NCBI GenBank assembly: GCA_002427805.1
Contig: DIZB01000012.1
Coordinates: forward strand, 10,993-39,397
From: Candidatus Saccharibacteria bacterium UBA6039
GTDB lineage: Bacteria; Patescibacteriota; Saccharimonadia; Saccharimonadales; Saccharimonadaceae
DNA: 28,405 nt
Reading direction: 5' to 3'
The notes beneath the pieces are model-generated. The model saw only the letters and a program-made list of their open reading frames with translations. It was not told the origin of the DNA and made no database searches. The first letter of the stretch is position 1, and every line of letters starts with the position of its first letter. Position numbers and translations under genes: made by a program. Below, piece after piece: positions 22,171-28,405 of the stretch.

Positions 22171-22862
22171 TGACTGACGCTACGATTCCTCGCCACATTG
22201 GGTTTATTATTGATGGCAACCGAAGATGGGCAAAGAAGCACGGGCTTCCAGGCTATGAGGGGCACTTAGCTGGCTACAACACACTCAAAGATATCGCTTT
22301 TGAGGTGCTTGATGCTGGTGTTGAATTTATGTCTGTCTACGCGTTTTCAACAGAGAATCATAAACGCTCAAAAGAAGAAGTTTCAAAACTGATGGCGCTC
22401 GTGTTCCGCGTCGTAAAGACCGACATTAATATATTTCACGACAAAAATATACGCCTGATCGTACTTGGTTCGCCAGAAGGTATCGATAAATCTTTACTGA
22501 AGGCTATCGATGAAGCGCAGGAATCAACGAAAGACAATAAGGCTGGGACACTTCTTATGTGTTTCAACTATGGTGGTCAACTCGAAATTGCTGATGCGGT
22601 TAAAAAAATTATTCAGGTGGGCACAAAGCCCGAGGATGTGACGCCGGAGCTCATTGAGAATAATTTGTATGCTCCCGAAATTCCGCCACTTGATCTGATG
22701 GTACGTTCAGGCGGTGAAAAACGAATCAGCAACTTTATGCTATGGCGAGCGGCCTATAGTGAGCTGATCTTTATTGATAAGTTTTGGCCAGACATGACAA
22801 AAGAAGATGTTGCCGATATACTAAAAGAATACAGTAAGCGTCAGCGACGGTTTGGGGAATAA
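22170..22862 (+). CDS. uppS: Isoprenyl transferase / undecaprenyl diphosphate synthase
   Basis: UppS condenses isopentenyl diphosphate units into the C55 carrier used for wall synthesis. The first motif HIGFIIDGNRRWAKKHGL (about 9-26) holds the catalytic D15. Most bacterial UppS read DGNGRWA here; this one has DGNRRWA, as in archaeal, eukaryotic and some actinobacterial cis-prenyltransferases. VYAFSTENHKRSKEEV and the C-terminal DLMVRSGGEKRISNFMLW...YSELIF motif are complete. Length 230 is near normal. It overlaps frr by one base and abuts rseP. cdsA and dxr, which usually follow, are missing. Product chain length could differ from C55. Confidence 0.93.
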   Translation: MTDATIPRHIGFIIDGNRRWAKKHGLPGYEGHLAGYNTLKDIAFEVLDAGVEFMSVYAFSTENHKRSKEEVSKLMALVFRVVKTDINIFHDKNIRLIVLGSPEGIDKSLLKAIDEAQESTKDNKAGTLLMCFNYGGQLEIADAVKKIIQVGTKPEDVTPELIENNLYAPEIPPLDLMVRSGGEKRISNFMLWRAAYSELIFIDKFWPDMTKEDVADILKEYSKRQRRFGE

Positions 22863-24002
22863 ATGGAACTAATTTTTGGTATTATCGGGGGCTTACTTAT
22901 CTTGGTGCTGCTTGTGGTTGTTCACGAGCTTGGACACGCGATTGTTGCAAAGCGTAACGGAGTAGTGGTTGAAGAATTTGGTATTGGATTTCCACCGCGT
23001 GCATGGAGCAAAAAGCTCAAGAACGGCCTGCTATTTAGTCTCAACTGGCTCCCGTTAGGTGGTTTCGTAAAGCTTCAGGGTGAACATGATGCGGCTGACA
23101 AAAAAGGCGATTATGGCGCCGCCACATTTTGGCAAAAAACCAGGATTTTACTTGCCGGCGTGTTTATTAACTGGCTCGTTGCCGCAGTACTGCTGAGTAT
23201 TCTTGCCGTCACTGGACTTCCAAAAATTCTTCCGAATCAATTTGTGGTCAGCTCCGATGTTTCGATGGTTCAGCAGCCTGTGCAAATCACGGCACTCACA
23301 AAAGACTATCCAGCAGAAAAAGCCGGCCTTAAGGTCGGTGATAAGATTGTTCGATTTGATGGGCAAGCCGTTCCTTCGGCACAGGCTTTGATTGATCAAA
23401 CAAAAGTGAGTAAGGGTAAGACTGTCGAGGTTATTTATGATAGAGGAGGCAGCGAATATACGGCTGAGGTATTCCTTCGTAGCGATACGTCGGTTCCACT
23501 GTTTGGTGCAGGCCTCGGCCAAGCACAATTAACTCACTCGACGTGGTCGGCACCTATTGTTGGTATTGTGACGACGGGGCAGTTTACCTGGGCAACGCTT
23601 CAGGGGCTTGGTAATCTTGTGGGCAATCTCGTTACAGGACTTATATTGCAACTGAGCCCCGATCAAGCGACGCGTACCCAAGCTGGTGCGAGTCTCAAGA
23701 CCGTGAGCGACGGGGTAGCAGGTCCCGTCGGCATCCTTGGCACTATTTTCCCTCAGGCCGAAAAAGCCGGTCCCACGCAACTCGTATTTTTGACGGCTAT
23801 TATCTCGCTGACACTTGCTGTGATGAATGTACTACCTATCCCGGCACTTGATGGTGGTAGGTGGTTTGTGATGGCGCTCTTCCGTGTTATTAAGAGGCCG
23901 CTGACAAAAGATCGTGAAGAAAAGATCCAAACAGCCGGCTTTTTGGCACTGATGAGTCTCGTTATTTTGGTAACCGTTGCTGATGTTTCAAAACTCTTCT
24001 AA
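22863..24002 (+). CDS. rseP: Site-2 intramembrane zinc protease RseP (M50 family)
   Basis: RseP-type proteases cleave membrane segments of anti-sigma factors and remnant signal peptides. The zinc motif HELGH (21-25) lies in the first membrane helix. The third ligand is in NVLPIPALDGG (322-332, D330). A single PDZ domain (about 140-205: DYPAEKAGLKVGDKIVRFDG) lies between the membrane halves, unlike the two PDZ domains of E. coli RseP. Four membrane helices fit (about 4-28, 95-118, 305-326, 356-376). The ATG follows the uppS stop directly. The 379-residue length fits the one-PDZ class. No RseA-like substrate gene is in the window. Confidence 0.94.
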   Translation: MELIFGIIGGLLILVLLVVVHELGHAIVAKRNGVVVEEFGIGFPPRAWSKKLKNGLLFSLNWLPLGGFVKLQGEHDAADKKGDYGAATFWQKTRILLAGVFINWLVAAVLLSILAVTGLPKILPNQFVVSSDVSMVQQPVQITALTKDYPAEKAGLKVGDKIVRFDGQAVPSAQALIDQTKVSKGKTVEVIYDRGGSEYTAEVFLRSDTSVPLFGAGLGQAQLTHSTWSAPIVGIVTTGQFTWATLQGLGNLVGNLVTGLILQLSPDQATRTQAGASLKTVSDGVAGPVGILGTIFPQAEKAGPTQLVFLTAIISLTLAVMNVLPIPALDGGRWFVMALFRVIKRPLTKDREEKIQTAGFLALMSLVILVTVADVSKLF

Positions 24003-24753
24003 CTTACGTATTTGGCTAACACCTACGCGCAATAAGTGGGTGATGGCGATTATTTTGCCGCTGTGGGTCTATGCGAGCTTTCTGCTATCGCAGGTTGTCT
24101 TAGGTGCGCTCATCTCCATACTTATTCTTGTTAAGGTCCCTCTTGCAGATCTGAATCAAACGATAGCAACAACTGTTCTTGCGGCCCTTATTTATAGTAT
24201 TAGCCTGGTGATCGTTATAGGTTTGCCTCGTTTTGTTCTTAGGCGGCGGACGACACGGCAAGATGTCGCTCTTGTCAGGCCACCGATATGGACAGATTTT
24301 GTGTTTGCGCCAGCTGGCCTAGTTGCGTATTTCGTATTGTCGTTTTTGTTTATTTATGTGGCAAATATAGTGCCGTCATTTAACCCCCAGCAGATACAGG
24401 ACACAGGATTTAATGCACTATCTCAAAACTACGAGTATGTTCTCGCTTTCTTGACGCTTGTTATTATTGCTCCAATTGCCGAGGAGACACTATTTCGAGG
24501 CTATTTACTAGGTAAACTTATAAAAGTGGTGCCAGTGTGGCTGGCTGTGCTTGTCACAAGCGCGTTATTTGGATTCATTCACGGTGCTTGGAACGTTGGT
24601 ATTGATACATTTGCGCTGAGCATTGTCCTTAGTATTGTTCGTCTTAAAACAGGCAGTTTATGGGCATCAATGCTTATTCATATGGCAAAAAACGGCATCG
24701 CATTCTATCTGCTCTTTATTAATCCGCTCCTTTTACATACACTAGGAGGATAG
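23983..24753 (+). CDS. CPBP-family intramembrane metalloprotease
   Basis: This is an ABI/CPBP family membrane protein, related to the eukaryotic CAAX protease Rce1. Motif 1, APIAEETLFRGYL, contains the EExxxR signature; motif 2 is FGFIHGAWN and motif 3 MLIHMAKNG. These supply the conserved Glu and His residues of the active site. About seven to eight membrane helices surround them. The reading frame opens at a TTG at 23977; the ATG at 23983 is the more likely start, overlapping rseP by 20 bases. Two intramembrane proteases therefore stand in tandem in this operon. Family members act in prenyl-protein processing, bacteriocin immunity or stress; which applies here cannot be seen. Confidence 0.88.
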   Translation: MFQNSSNLRIWLTPTRNKWVMAIILPLWVYASFLLSQVVLGALISILILVKVPLADLNQTIATTVLAALIYSISLVIVIGLPRFVLRRRTTRQDVALVRPPIWTDFVFAPAGLVAYFVLSFLFIYVANIVPSFNPQQIQDTGFNALSQNYEYVLAFLTLVIIAPIAEETLFRGYLLGKLIKVVPVWLAVLVTSALFGFIHGAWNVGIDTFALSIVLSIVRLKTGSLWASMLIHMAKNGIAFYLLFINPLLLHTLGG

Positions 24754-24754
24754 T

Positions 24755-25999
24755 ATGAGAGTTAGCCAGTTATTTACCAAGACAAGTAAGTCAGCACCAG
24801 CCGATGAAGTTTCTCAGAATGCGCAGCTTTTGATCCGCGCCGGTTTTATTCATAAGGAGATGGCGGGTGTTTATGACTATCTCCCACTTGGTAAGGCGGT
24901 TCTTAATAATATTATTCAGATTATCCGTGAAGAAATCGATGGTATTGGCGGCAGTGAGATAAGCCTTACGGCGCTACAACAGAAAGATGCGTGGGAAGCC
25001 TCAGGACGCTGGAGCGACGATGTCATCGATGTGTGGTTTAAGACGAAGCTTGCCAGCGGGAGTGAGCTTGGGCTTGCGCCAACTCACGAGGAACCGCTGA
25101 CGAATCTCATGAAGAACTTTATCCATAGCTATAAAGATCTACCTGCCTATCCATACCAATTTCAAATTAAATTTCGGAATGAACTGAGGTCAAAGTCTGG
25201 TCTTATGCGCGGCCGTGAATTTTGGATGAAGGATCTCTACAGTTTTAGTCGTAATCAGGCGCAGCATGATGCCTTTTACGAGAAAATCACAGATGTATAT
25301 CTACATATATATGATCGACTCGGCCTTGGAAGCTCAACATACAAGACATTTGCAAGCGGCGGTAGCTTTGCAAAGTATAGTCATGAGTTTCAGACAGTCA
25401 GCCCCGTTGGTGAAGATACAATTTATGTGCATGAGGGCAAAAAACTAGCCATCAACGAAGAAGTTTTCAACGACGATGTCCTAGCCGATCTTGGTATCGA
25501 CCGTAGCGAACTGGTAGAGAAGAAGGCTGTTGAGGTGGGTAATATCTTTACCCTTGGTACGAAATTCAGTGATGCGCTGGATCTTAACTTTACAGATGAA
25601 GACGGAACGAGTAAAAAAGTGTTTATGGGGAGTTATGGCATCGGCCCAAGCCGCCTGATGGGGCTCATTGCCGAGCACTTTGCTGATGAAAAAGGCTTAG
25701 TGTGGCCAGTAAACGTTGCACCAGCTAAGGTGTACTTGGTTCGCATTGGTAACGAGGCTGCAGTGGCTCATGCCGACGAATTATATGAAGAACTACAGGC
25801 AAAAGGTATTACTGTTTTATACGACGATAGAGACGTACGACCAGGTGAAAAATTTGCAGATGCGGAGCTTATTGGTGTGCCATATCGTGTGACGGTCAGT
25901 GATCGACTCATCGAGAGTGGAGAGTATGAATATACGGAACGTGTAAACGGAGAAACAAAGTTATTGACACGCGAGCAACTGCTTGCTAAACTGAGCTGA
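24755..25999 (+). CDS. proS: Prolyl-tRNA synthetase, bacterial-type core lacking the INS editing domain
   Basis: ProRS charges tRNA-Pro. Class II motif 1 lies around GVYDYLPLGKAVLNNI (38-53), and motif 2 is FRNELRSKSGLMRGREFWMKD (140-160). Motif 3 is GSYGIGPSRLMGLIAEHF (292-309), and LAPTHEEP (107-114) is typical of bacterial ProRS. Between motifs 2 and 3 only about 40 residues (about 225-262) stand where bacterial ProRS usually has a domain of about 180 residues that hydrolyses Ala-tRNA-Pro. The protein is therefore 414 rather than about 570 residues. The anticodon-binding domain (about 322-414) is intact. A perfect AGGAGG (24744-24749) lies five bases before the ATG. It ends the frr operon. 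Confidence 0.95.
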   Translation: MRVSQLFTKTSKSAPADEVSQNAQLLIRAGFIHKEMAGVYDYLPLGKAVLNNIIQIIREEIDGIGGSEISLTALQQKDAWEASGRWSDDVIDVWFKTKLASGSELGLAPTHEEPLTNLMKNFIHSYKDLPAYPYQFQIKFRNELRSKSGLMRGREFWMKDLYSFSRNQAQHDAFYEKITDVYLHIYDRLGLGSSTYKTFASGGSFAKYSHEFQTVSPVGEDTIYVHEGKKLAINEEVFNDDVLADLGIDRSELVEKKAVEVGNIFTLGTKFSDALDLNFTDEDGTSKKVFMGSYGIGPSRLMGLIAEHFADEKGLVWPVNVAPAKVYLVRIGNEAAVAHADELYEELQAKGITVLYDDRDVRPGEKFADAELIGVPYRVTVSDRLIESGEYEYTERVNGETKLLTREQLLAKLS

Positions 26000-26091
26000 C
26001 TGTAGATGCTTTTTAGCATAAAACACTACATATAGCGTACAGGGTGCCCGTGAGAGCACCTTATATGATACATTAAAGGACTTATAGAATT
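26000..26091 (+). other. proS-greA gap with two hairpins
   Basis: An imperfect hairpin (TGTAG 26001-26005 and ATGCT 26006-26010 with AGCAT 26015-26019 and CTACA 26026-26030) is followed by a 7-bp hairpin (26041-26047 with 26056-26062, one G-T pair). Neither has a clear U-tract. TATGAT (26064-26069) is a weak -10 candidate for greA, and AAAGGA (26075-26080) is its likely ribosome-binding site. Confidence 0.4.
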
Positions 26092-26547
26092 ATGAAAAAG
26101 ATATACCAAATCACACTGGAAGGCAAAAAAGAGCTTGAAACGGAGCTTATCTTGCTAAAGAGTCGTCGTGGTGCAATTGCTGATAAAATTTCTGAAGCGC
26201 GTGACTTTGGTGATCTTTCTGAAAACGCAGAATATGACTCTGCTCGTGAAGAACAGGGTCTGCTTGAAAGTCGCATCGCTGAGATTGAAGATATTCTACT
26301 TAATGCTGATCTTATTAAGGCTGGCAGCAAGTCAAAAGTATCGCTTGGAAGTAAAGTTGAGCTCAAAACTGGCAGCAAGTCTGTAACATACGCAATTGTT
26401 GGTCCTGTTGAAGCAGATCCACTCGAAGGTAAAATTAGTAATGAATCACCAATCGGCCTCGCTGTATTTGGCAAAAAAGTCGGTGATAGCGCAACCATCA
26501 CCACACCAAAAGGTACTGTAACGTATAAAATCGTTACGATTAGCTAG
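26092..26547 (+). CDS. greA: Transcription elongation factor GreA
   Basis: GreA enters the RNA polymerase secondary channel and stimulates cleavage of backtracked transcripts. The N-terminal coiled coil (about 9-75) carries the tip motif ARDFGDLSENAEYDSARE. The catalytic acids fall at D41 and E44, the same numbers as in E. coli. The C-terminal FKBP-like domain (about 80-151) shows VSLGSKVELKTG and EGKISNESPIGLAVFGKKVGD. Length 151 is slightly below the usual 158. The acidic tip with D41/E44 distinguishes it from inhibitory Gre homologues. It is a single gene between proS and lysS, with a weak promoter and no obvious terminator. Confidence 0.95.
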   Translation: MKKIYQITLEGKKELETELILLKSRRGAIADKISEARDFGDLSENAEYDSAREEQGLLESRIAEIEDILLNADLIKAGSKSKVSLGSKVELKTGSKSVTYAIVGPVEADPLEGKISNESPIGLAVFGKKVGDSATITTPKGTVTYKIVTIS

Positions 26548-26564
26548 TTTGGGCTTTTAGCGCT

Positions 26565-26640
26565 CGGTCAGACCGACATCTCGATGTCATACTCAAAAAC
26601 ACGACGTTCACTCACAAAAAGTATCTGTCAGTCCGACTTC
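26565..26640 (+). repeat. Pair of imperfect direct repeats in the greA-lysS gap
   Basis: CGGTCAGACCGACATC (26565-26580) and CTGTCAGTCCGACTTC (26625-26640) match at 13 of 16 positions and are spaced exactly 60 bases apart. The first copy contains the palindrome TCGGTCAGACCGA overlapping the hairpin GACAT-CTCG-ATGTC (26575-26588). They may be binding sites or remnants of a dispersed repeat. Confidence 0.45.
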
Positions 26641-26704
26641 GCTAACATGCATTAGGTGACGAACTCGGTGTATCTATTTGTACGGGTTAAGCATTGCCCC
26701 TTTA

Positions 26705-26713
26705 TGGTATAAT
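26705..26713 (+). promoter_or_regulatory. Extended -10 promoter of lysS
   Basis: TGgTATAAT (26705-26713) is a consensus extended -10. Predicted +1 is about 26720, three bases before the ATG at 26723, leaving no room for a ribosome-binding site. Confidence 0.7.
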
Positions 26714-26722
26714 TTCTAGCAT

Positions 26723-28234
26723 ATGGCGACACTAAAAGACTTCCGTGATGAACGACTTCGTAAACTCGAGGCACTCAAAGAATTAGGTATAAATCCATAC
26801 CCTGCAGAGTCTCATCGCACACATAAAGCGGGCGAGATTGTGGCGCGTTTTGATGAGCTAGAAGGACAGACTGGAACGGTCGCTGGACGCATTACGGGTA
26901 TTCGTAAGTTTGGCAAGCTCGCGTTTATCGTACTAAAAGATTTTAGCGGTGAGATTCAGCTCTTCTTGCACGACGGCACGGTTGAAGGTCGTAATGCTGA
27001 GATCGGCCAACTTGCAATTGAAGACCTGCCGCTTCTTGATACAGGGGACTTTGTTGAAGCGACGGGTGACATCATTAAAAGTAAGACTGGCGAGATTTCA
27101 ATTGGCGTAAAGACCTTACGACTTCTTACGAAATCACTGCGCCCAACACCAAGCGCCCAGGAAGGCTTTACGAACAAAGAAGAGCGTATGCGTCGTCGCT
27201 ACCTTGATATGAATGTTAACCAAGACGTGCGTGAGCGATTTGTACGTCGAAGTATTTTTTGGCAAGCAACTCGTGACTTTTTGAACGAACACGATTTTAT
27301 AGAAGTAAACATTCCTGTCCTTGAGCACACCACGGGCGGAGCTGACGCGAATCCGTTTGTGACCCATATGGACGCCCTTGACCAAGATTTTTACCTGCGT
27401 ATTAGCCACGAATTACCGCTAAAGCGTCTGCTTGGTGCTGGATTTGAAAAAGTCTACGATATCGGTGCACGATTTAGGAACGAAAATTATAGCGATGAAC
27501 ACCTCCCAGAGCACATTGCGATGGAATGGTACTGGGCATATGCCAACTGGCAAGACGGTATGGCCTTTATGAGTGAGATGTATAAAACAGTTCTTCAAAA
27601 GACGTTTGGCACCCTTCAGTTTGATTTAAATGGCAAGCATGTCGATATGGATAAAGAATGGGAAGTATGGGACTACGCAACGGTTATTAAAGATCGTTAC
27701 AGTATTGATGTCCACAACTCGTCACTCGATGACGTGAAAAAAGCGCTCTCTGACAATAAGCTCGAAGTTGAAAAAACTGAAAACCGCGCACGTGGTATCG
27801 ATAAGCTCTGGAAGAATATTCGTAAAGACGTGGCTGGTCCCGTCTGGCTCATTAATACGCCAACTTTTATTAGCCCACTTGCCAAAACAAACCCCGGTGA
27901 CCCACATACCGTACAGCGTTTTCAGCCGATCATTGCGGGCAGCGAACTTGGCAATGGGTTCTCGGAGCTTAATGATCCAATCGATCAATTGAATCGTTTT
28001 CGTGAGCAACAGGCAATGCGCGAAGCGGGGGATGACGAAGCGATGATGCTCGATATCGATTTTATTGAAATGCTTGAGTACGGCATGCCGCCTGCAGTCG
28101 GTTGGGGTTTTAGCGAACGCGTTTTCTGGATTTTTGAAGGTGTGACTGCGCGTGAGGGCGTACCATTCCCACAACTACGCGTTGAATACGACAGTACAAC
28201 TCGTGATATTTATCCCGACATAAAGCTCGATTAA
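26723..28234 (+). CDS. lysS: Lysyl-tRNA synthetase, class II
   Basis: LysRS charges tRNA-Lys. An N-terminal OB-fold anticodon domain (about 50-150: VAGRITGIRKFGKLAFIVLKD) precedes the class II core. Motif 1 lies around RRSIFWQATRDFLNEHDFIEV, motif 2 is ARFRNENYSDEHLPEHIAMEW, and the lysine-pocket segment is GSELGNGFSELNDPIDQLNRF. Motif 3 reads EYGMPPAVGWGFSERVF; the usual GLGIGIDRL is altered but the G-x-G and arginine are kept. Length 503 is normal. The leaderless-type extended promoter and the terminator directly after the stop make it a single-gene unit. Asp/AsnRS are unlikely given FSELNDPxDQ and EYGMPP. Confidence 0.95.
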   Translation: MATLKDFRDERLRKLEALKELGINPYPAESHRTHKAGEIVARFDELEGQTGTVAGRITGIRKFGKLAFIVLKDFSGEIQLFLHDGTVEGRNAEIGQLAIEDLPLLDTGDFVEATGDIIKSKTGEISIGVKTLRLLTKSLRPTPSAQEGFTNKEERMRRRYLDMNVNQDVRERFVRRSIFWQATRDFLNEHDFIEVNIPVLEHTTGGADANPFVTHMDALDQDFYLRISHELPLKRLLGAGFEKVYDIGARFRNENYSDEHLPEHIAMEWYWAYANWQDGMAFMSEMYKTVLQKTFGTLQFDLNGKHVDMDKEWEVWDYATVIKDRYSIDVHNSSLDDVKKALSDNKLEVEKTENRARGIDKLWKNIRKDVAGPVWLINTPTFISPLAKTNPGDPHTVQRFQPIIAGSELGNGFSELNDPIDQLNRFREQQAMREAGDDEAMMLDIDFIEMLEYGMPPAVGWGFSERVFWIFEGVTAREGVPFPQLRVEYDSTTRDIYPDIKLD

Positions 28235-28266
28235 AAAAACTCCGGTCATTACGATCGGAGTTTTTT
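28234..28266. terminator. Bidirectional intrinsic terminator after lysS
   Basis: AAAAAACTCCG (28234-28244) pairs with CGGAGTTTTTT (28256-28266), extended by G-T and T-A pairs inside. Runs of A and T on both sides let it work for lysS and for the converging minus-strand gene whose stop is at 28282. Confidence 0.9.
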
Positions 28267-28281
28267 ATATAAAGGAACTAC

Positions 28282-28389
28282 TTACGCAACTGCGTCAGTA
28301 ATTGTAAGGCTAATCTGTTTGCGTGCAGCCTCTTCGTCGATGAAACTACCATCAGGGTTAATTTCTTGCATGAAACGTAAGTGCGCAAC
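28282..28389 (-). CDS. C-terminal fragment of an unidentified minus-strand gene
   Basis: Reading on the minus strand from 28389, an open frame encodes 35 residues (VAHLRFMQEINPDGSF, then IDEEAARKQISLTITDAVA) and stops at 28284-28282. The 5' part is cut off by the end of the sequence. It is too short to assign. Coding status is supported by the lack of internal stops, by a terminator 15 bases beyond the stop and by the convergent layout with lysS. Bases beyond 28389 are adapter and should not be translated as part of it. Confidence 0.55.
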   Translation of the reverse strand, partial: VAHLRFMQEINPDGSFIDEEAARKQISLTITDAVA

Positions 28390-28405
28390 CTGTCTCTTAT
28401 ACACA
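28390..28405. other. Residual Tn5/Nextera mosaic-end adapter at the sequence end
   Basis: The last 16 bases, CTGTCTCTTATACACA, are identical to the first 16 of the 19-base synthetic Tn5 mosaic end used in tagmentation libraries. The natural IS50 outer end differs (CTGACTC...). This is therefore untrimmed adapter, not genomic sequence or a transposon. Confidence 0.93.

Noticed and set aside
3358..25999. Alternative genetic code (UGA as glycine), as in some CPR phyla
   Set aside because: UGA terminates adk, ileS, prmC and proS at the expected protein ends, and no conserved gene is interrupted by in-frame UGA.
28390..28405. Inverted end of a real Tn5/IS50 element
   Set aside because: The sequence matches the synthetic mosaic end, not the natural outer or inner end, and no transposase or second end is present.

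Overview
This 28.4 kb window is a dense block of core bacterial genes. There is no rRNA, tRNA, CRISPR array or recognisable mobile element. Reduced gene content points to Patescibacteria (CPR), most likely Saccharibacteria (TM7). The rpsB-tsf-frr-uppS-rseP-proS run lacks pyrH, cdsA and dxr. ProRS lacks its editing insert, adenylate kinase has no LID/zinc domain, EF-Ts is short, and L31 is the zinc-free B type. UGA is used as a stop (adk, ileS, prmC, proS), so the UGA=Gly code of Gracilibacteria and Absconditabacteria does not apply. The phylum assignment is inferred from gene content, not from a tree.

Layout. 1-2 kb: a winged-helix regulator and recJ. 2.1-4.1 kb: rpsU-yqeY-adk-map, a translation and nucleotide operon. 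4.1-8.0 kb: ftsA, ftsZ, a cysteine-free NrdR-like protein, a thioredoxin-fold protein without CXXC, and a VKOR membrane oxidoreductase. 8.0-11.5 kb: an isoleucine-type T-box leader, ileS and a Nudix hydrolase. 11.6-12.7 kb: a small acidic protein, a minimal zincin and rplU. 12.7-14.4 kb: parA-parB. 14.5-17.8 kb: lepB (minus strand), an LCP-family cell-wall ligase and a polytopic membrane protein of unknown function. 17.8-20.1 kb, minus strand: rpmE2, prfA, prmC. 20.1-26.0 kb: rpsB-tsf, then frr-uppS-rseP-CPBP protease-proS. 26.1-28.2 kb: greA and lysS. The window ends in a fragment of a minus-strand gene, followed by 16 bases that match the synthetic Tn5/Nextera mosaic end. Those bases are almost certainly adapter, not genome.

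The genes serve translation (ribosomal proteins, elongation, release and recycling factors, three aminoacyl-tRNA synthetases, Map), division and segregation (FtsA, FtsZ, ParA, ParB), and envelope and secretion (LepB, LCP, UppS, RseP, CPBP protease, VKOR). Promoters are legible. Ribosomal-protein genes use TTGCAC or TTGACA, 17 bp, TACAAT. Several others use an extended TGGTATACT box. In at least six cases the -10 box is so close to the start codon that the mRNA should be leaderless or nearly so.

I found no clear undescribed multi-gene system. The most interesting items are the ileS T-box, the apparent leaderless genes, the zinc-ribbon-less NrdR, the altered HIGH motif in IleRS, the editing-less ProRS, the structured rpsB leader, and two unexplained structured intergenic regions.
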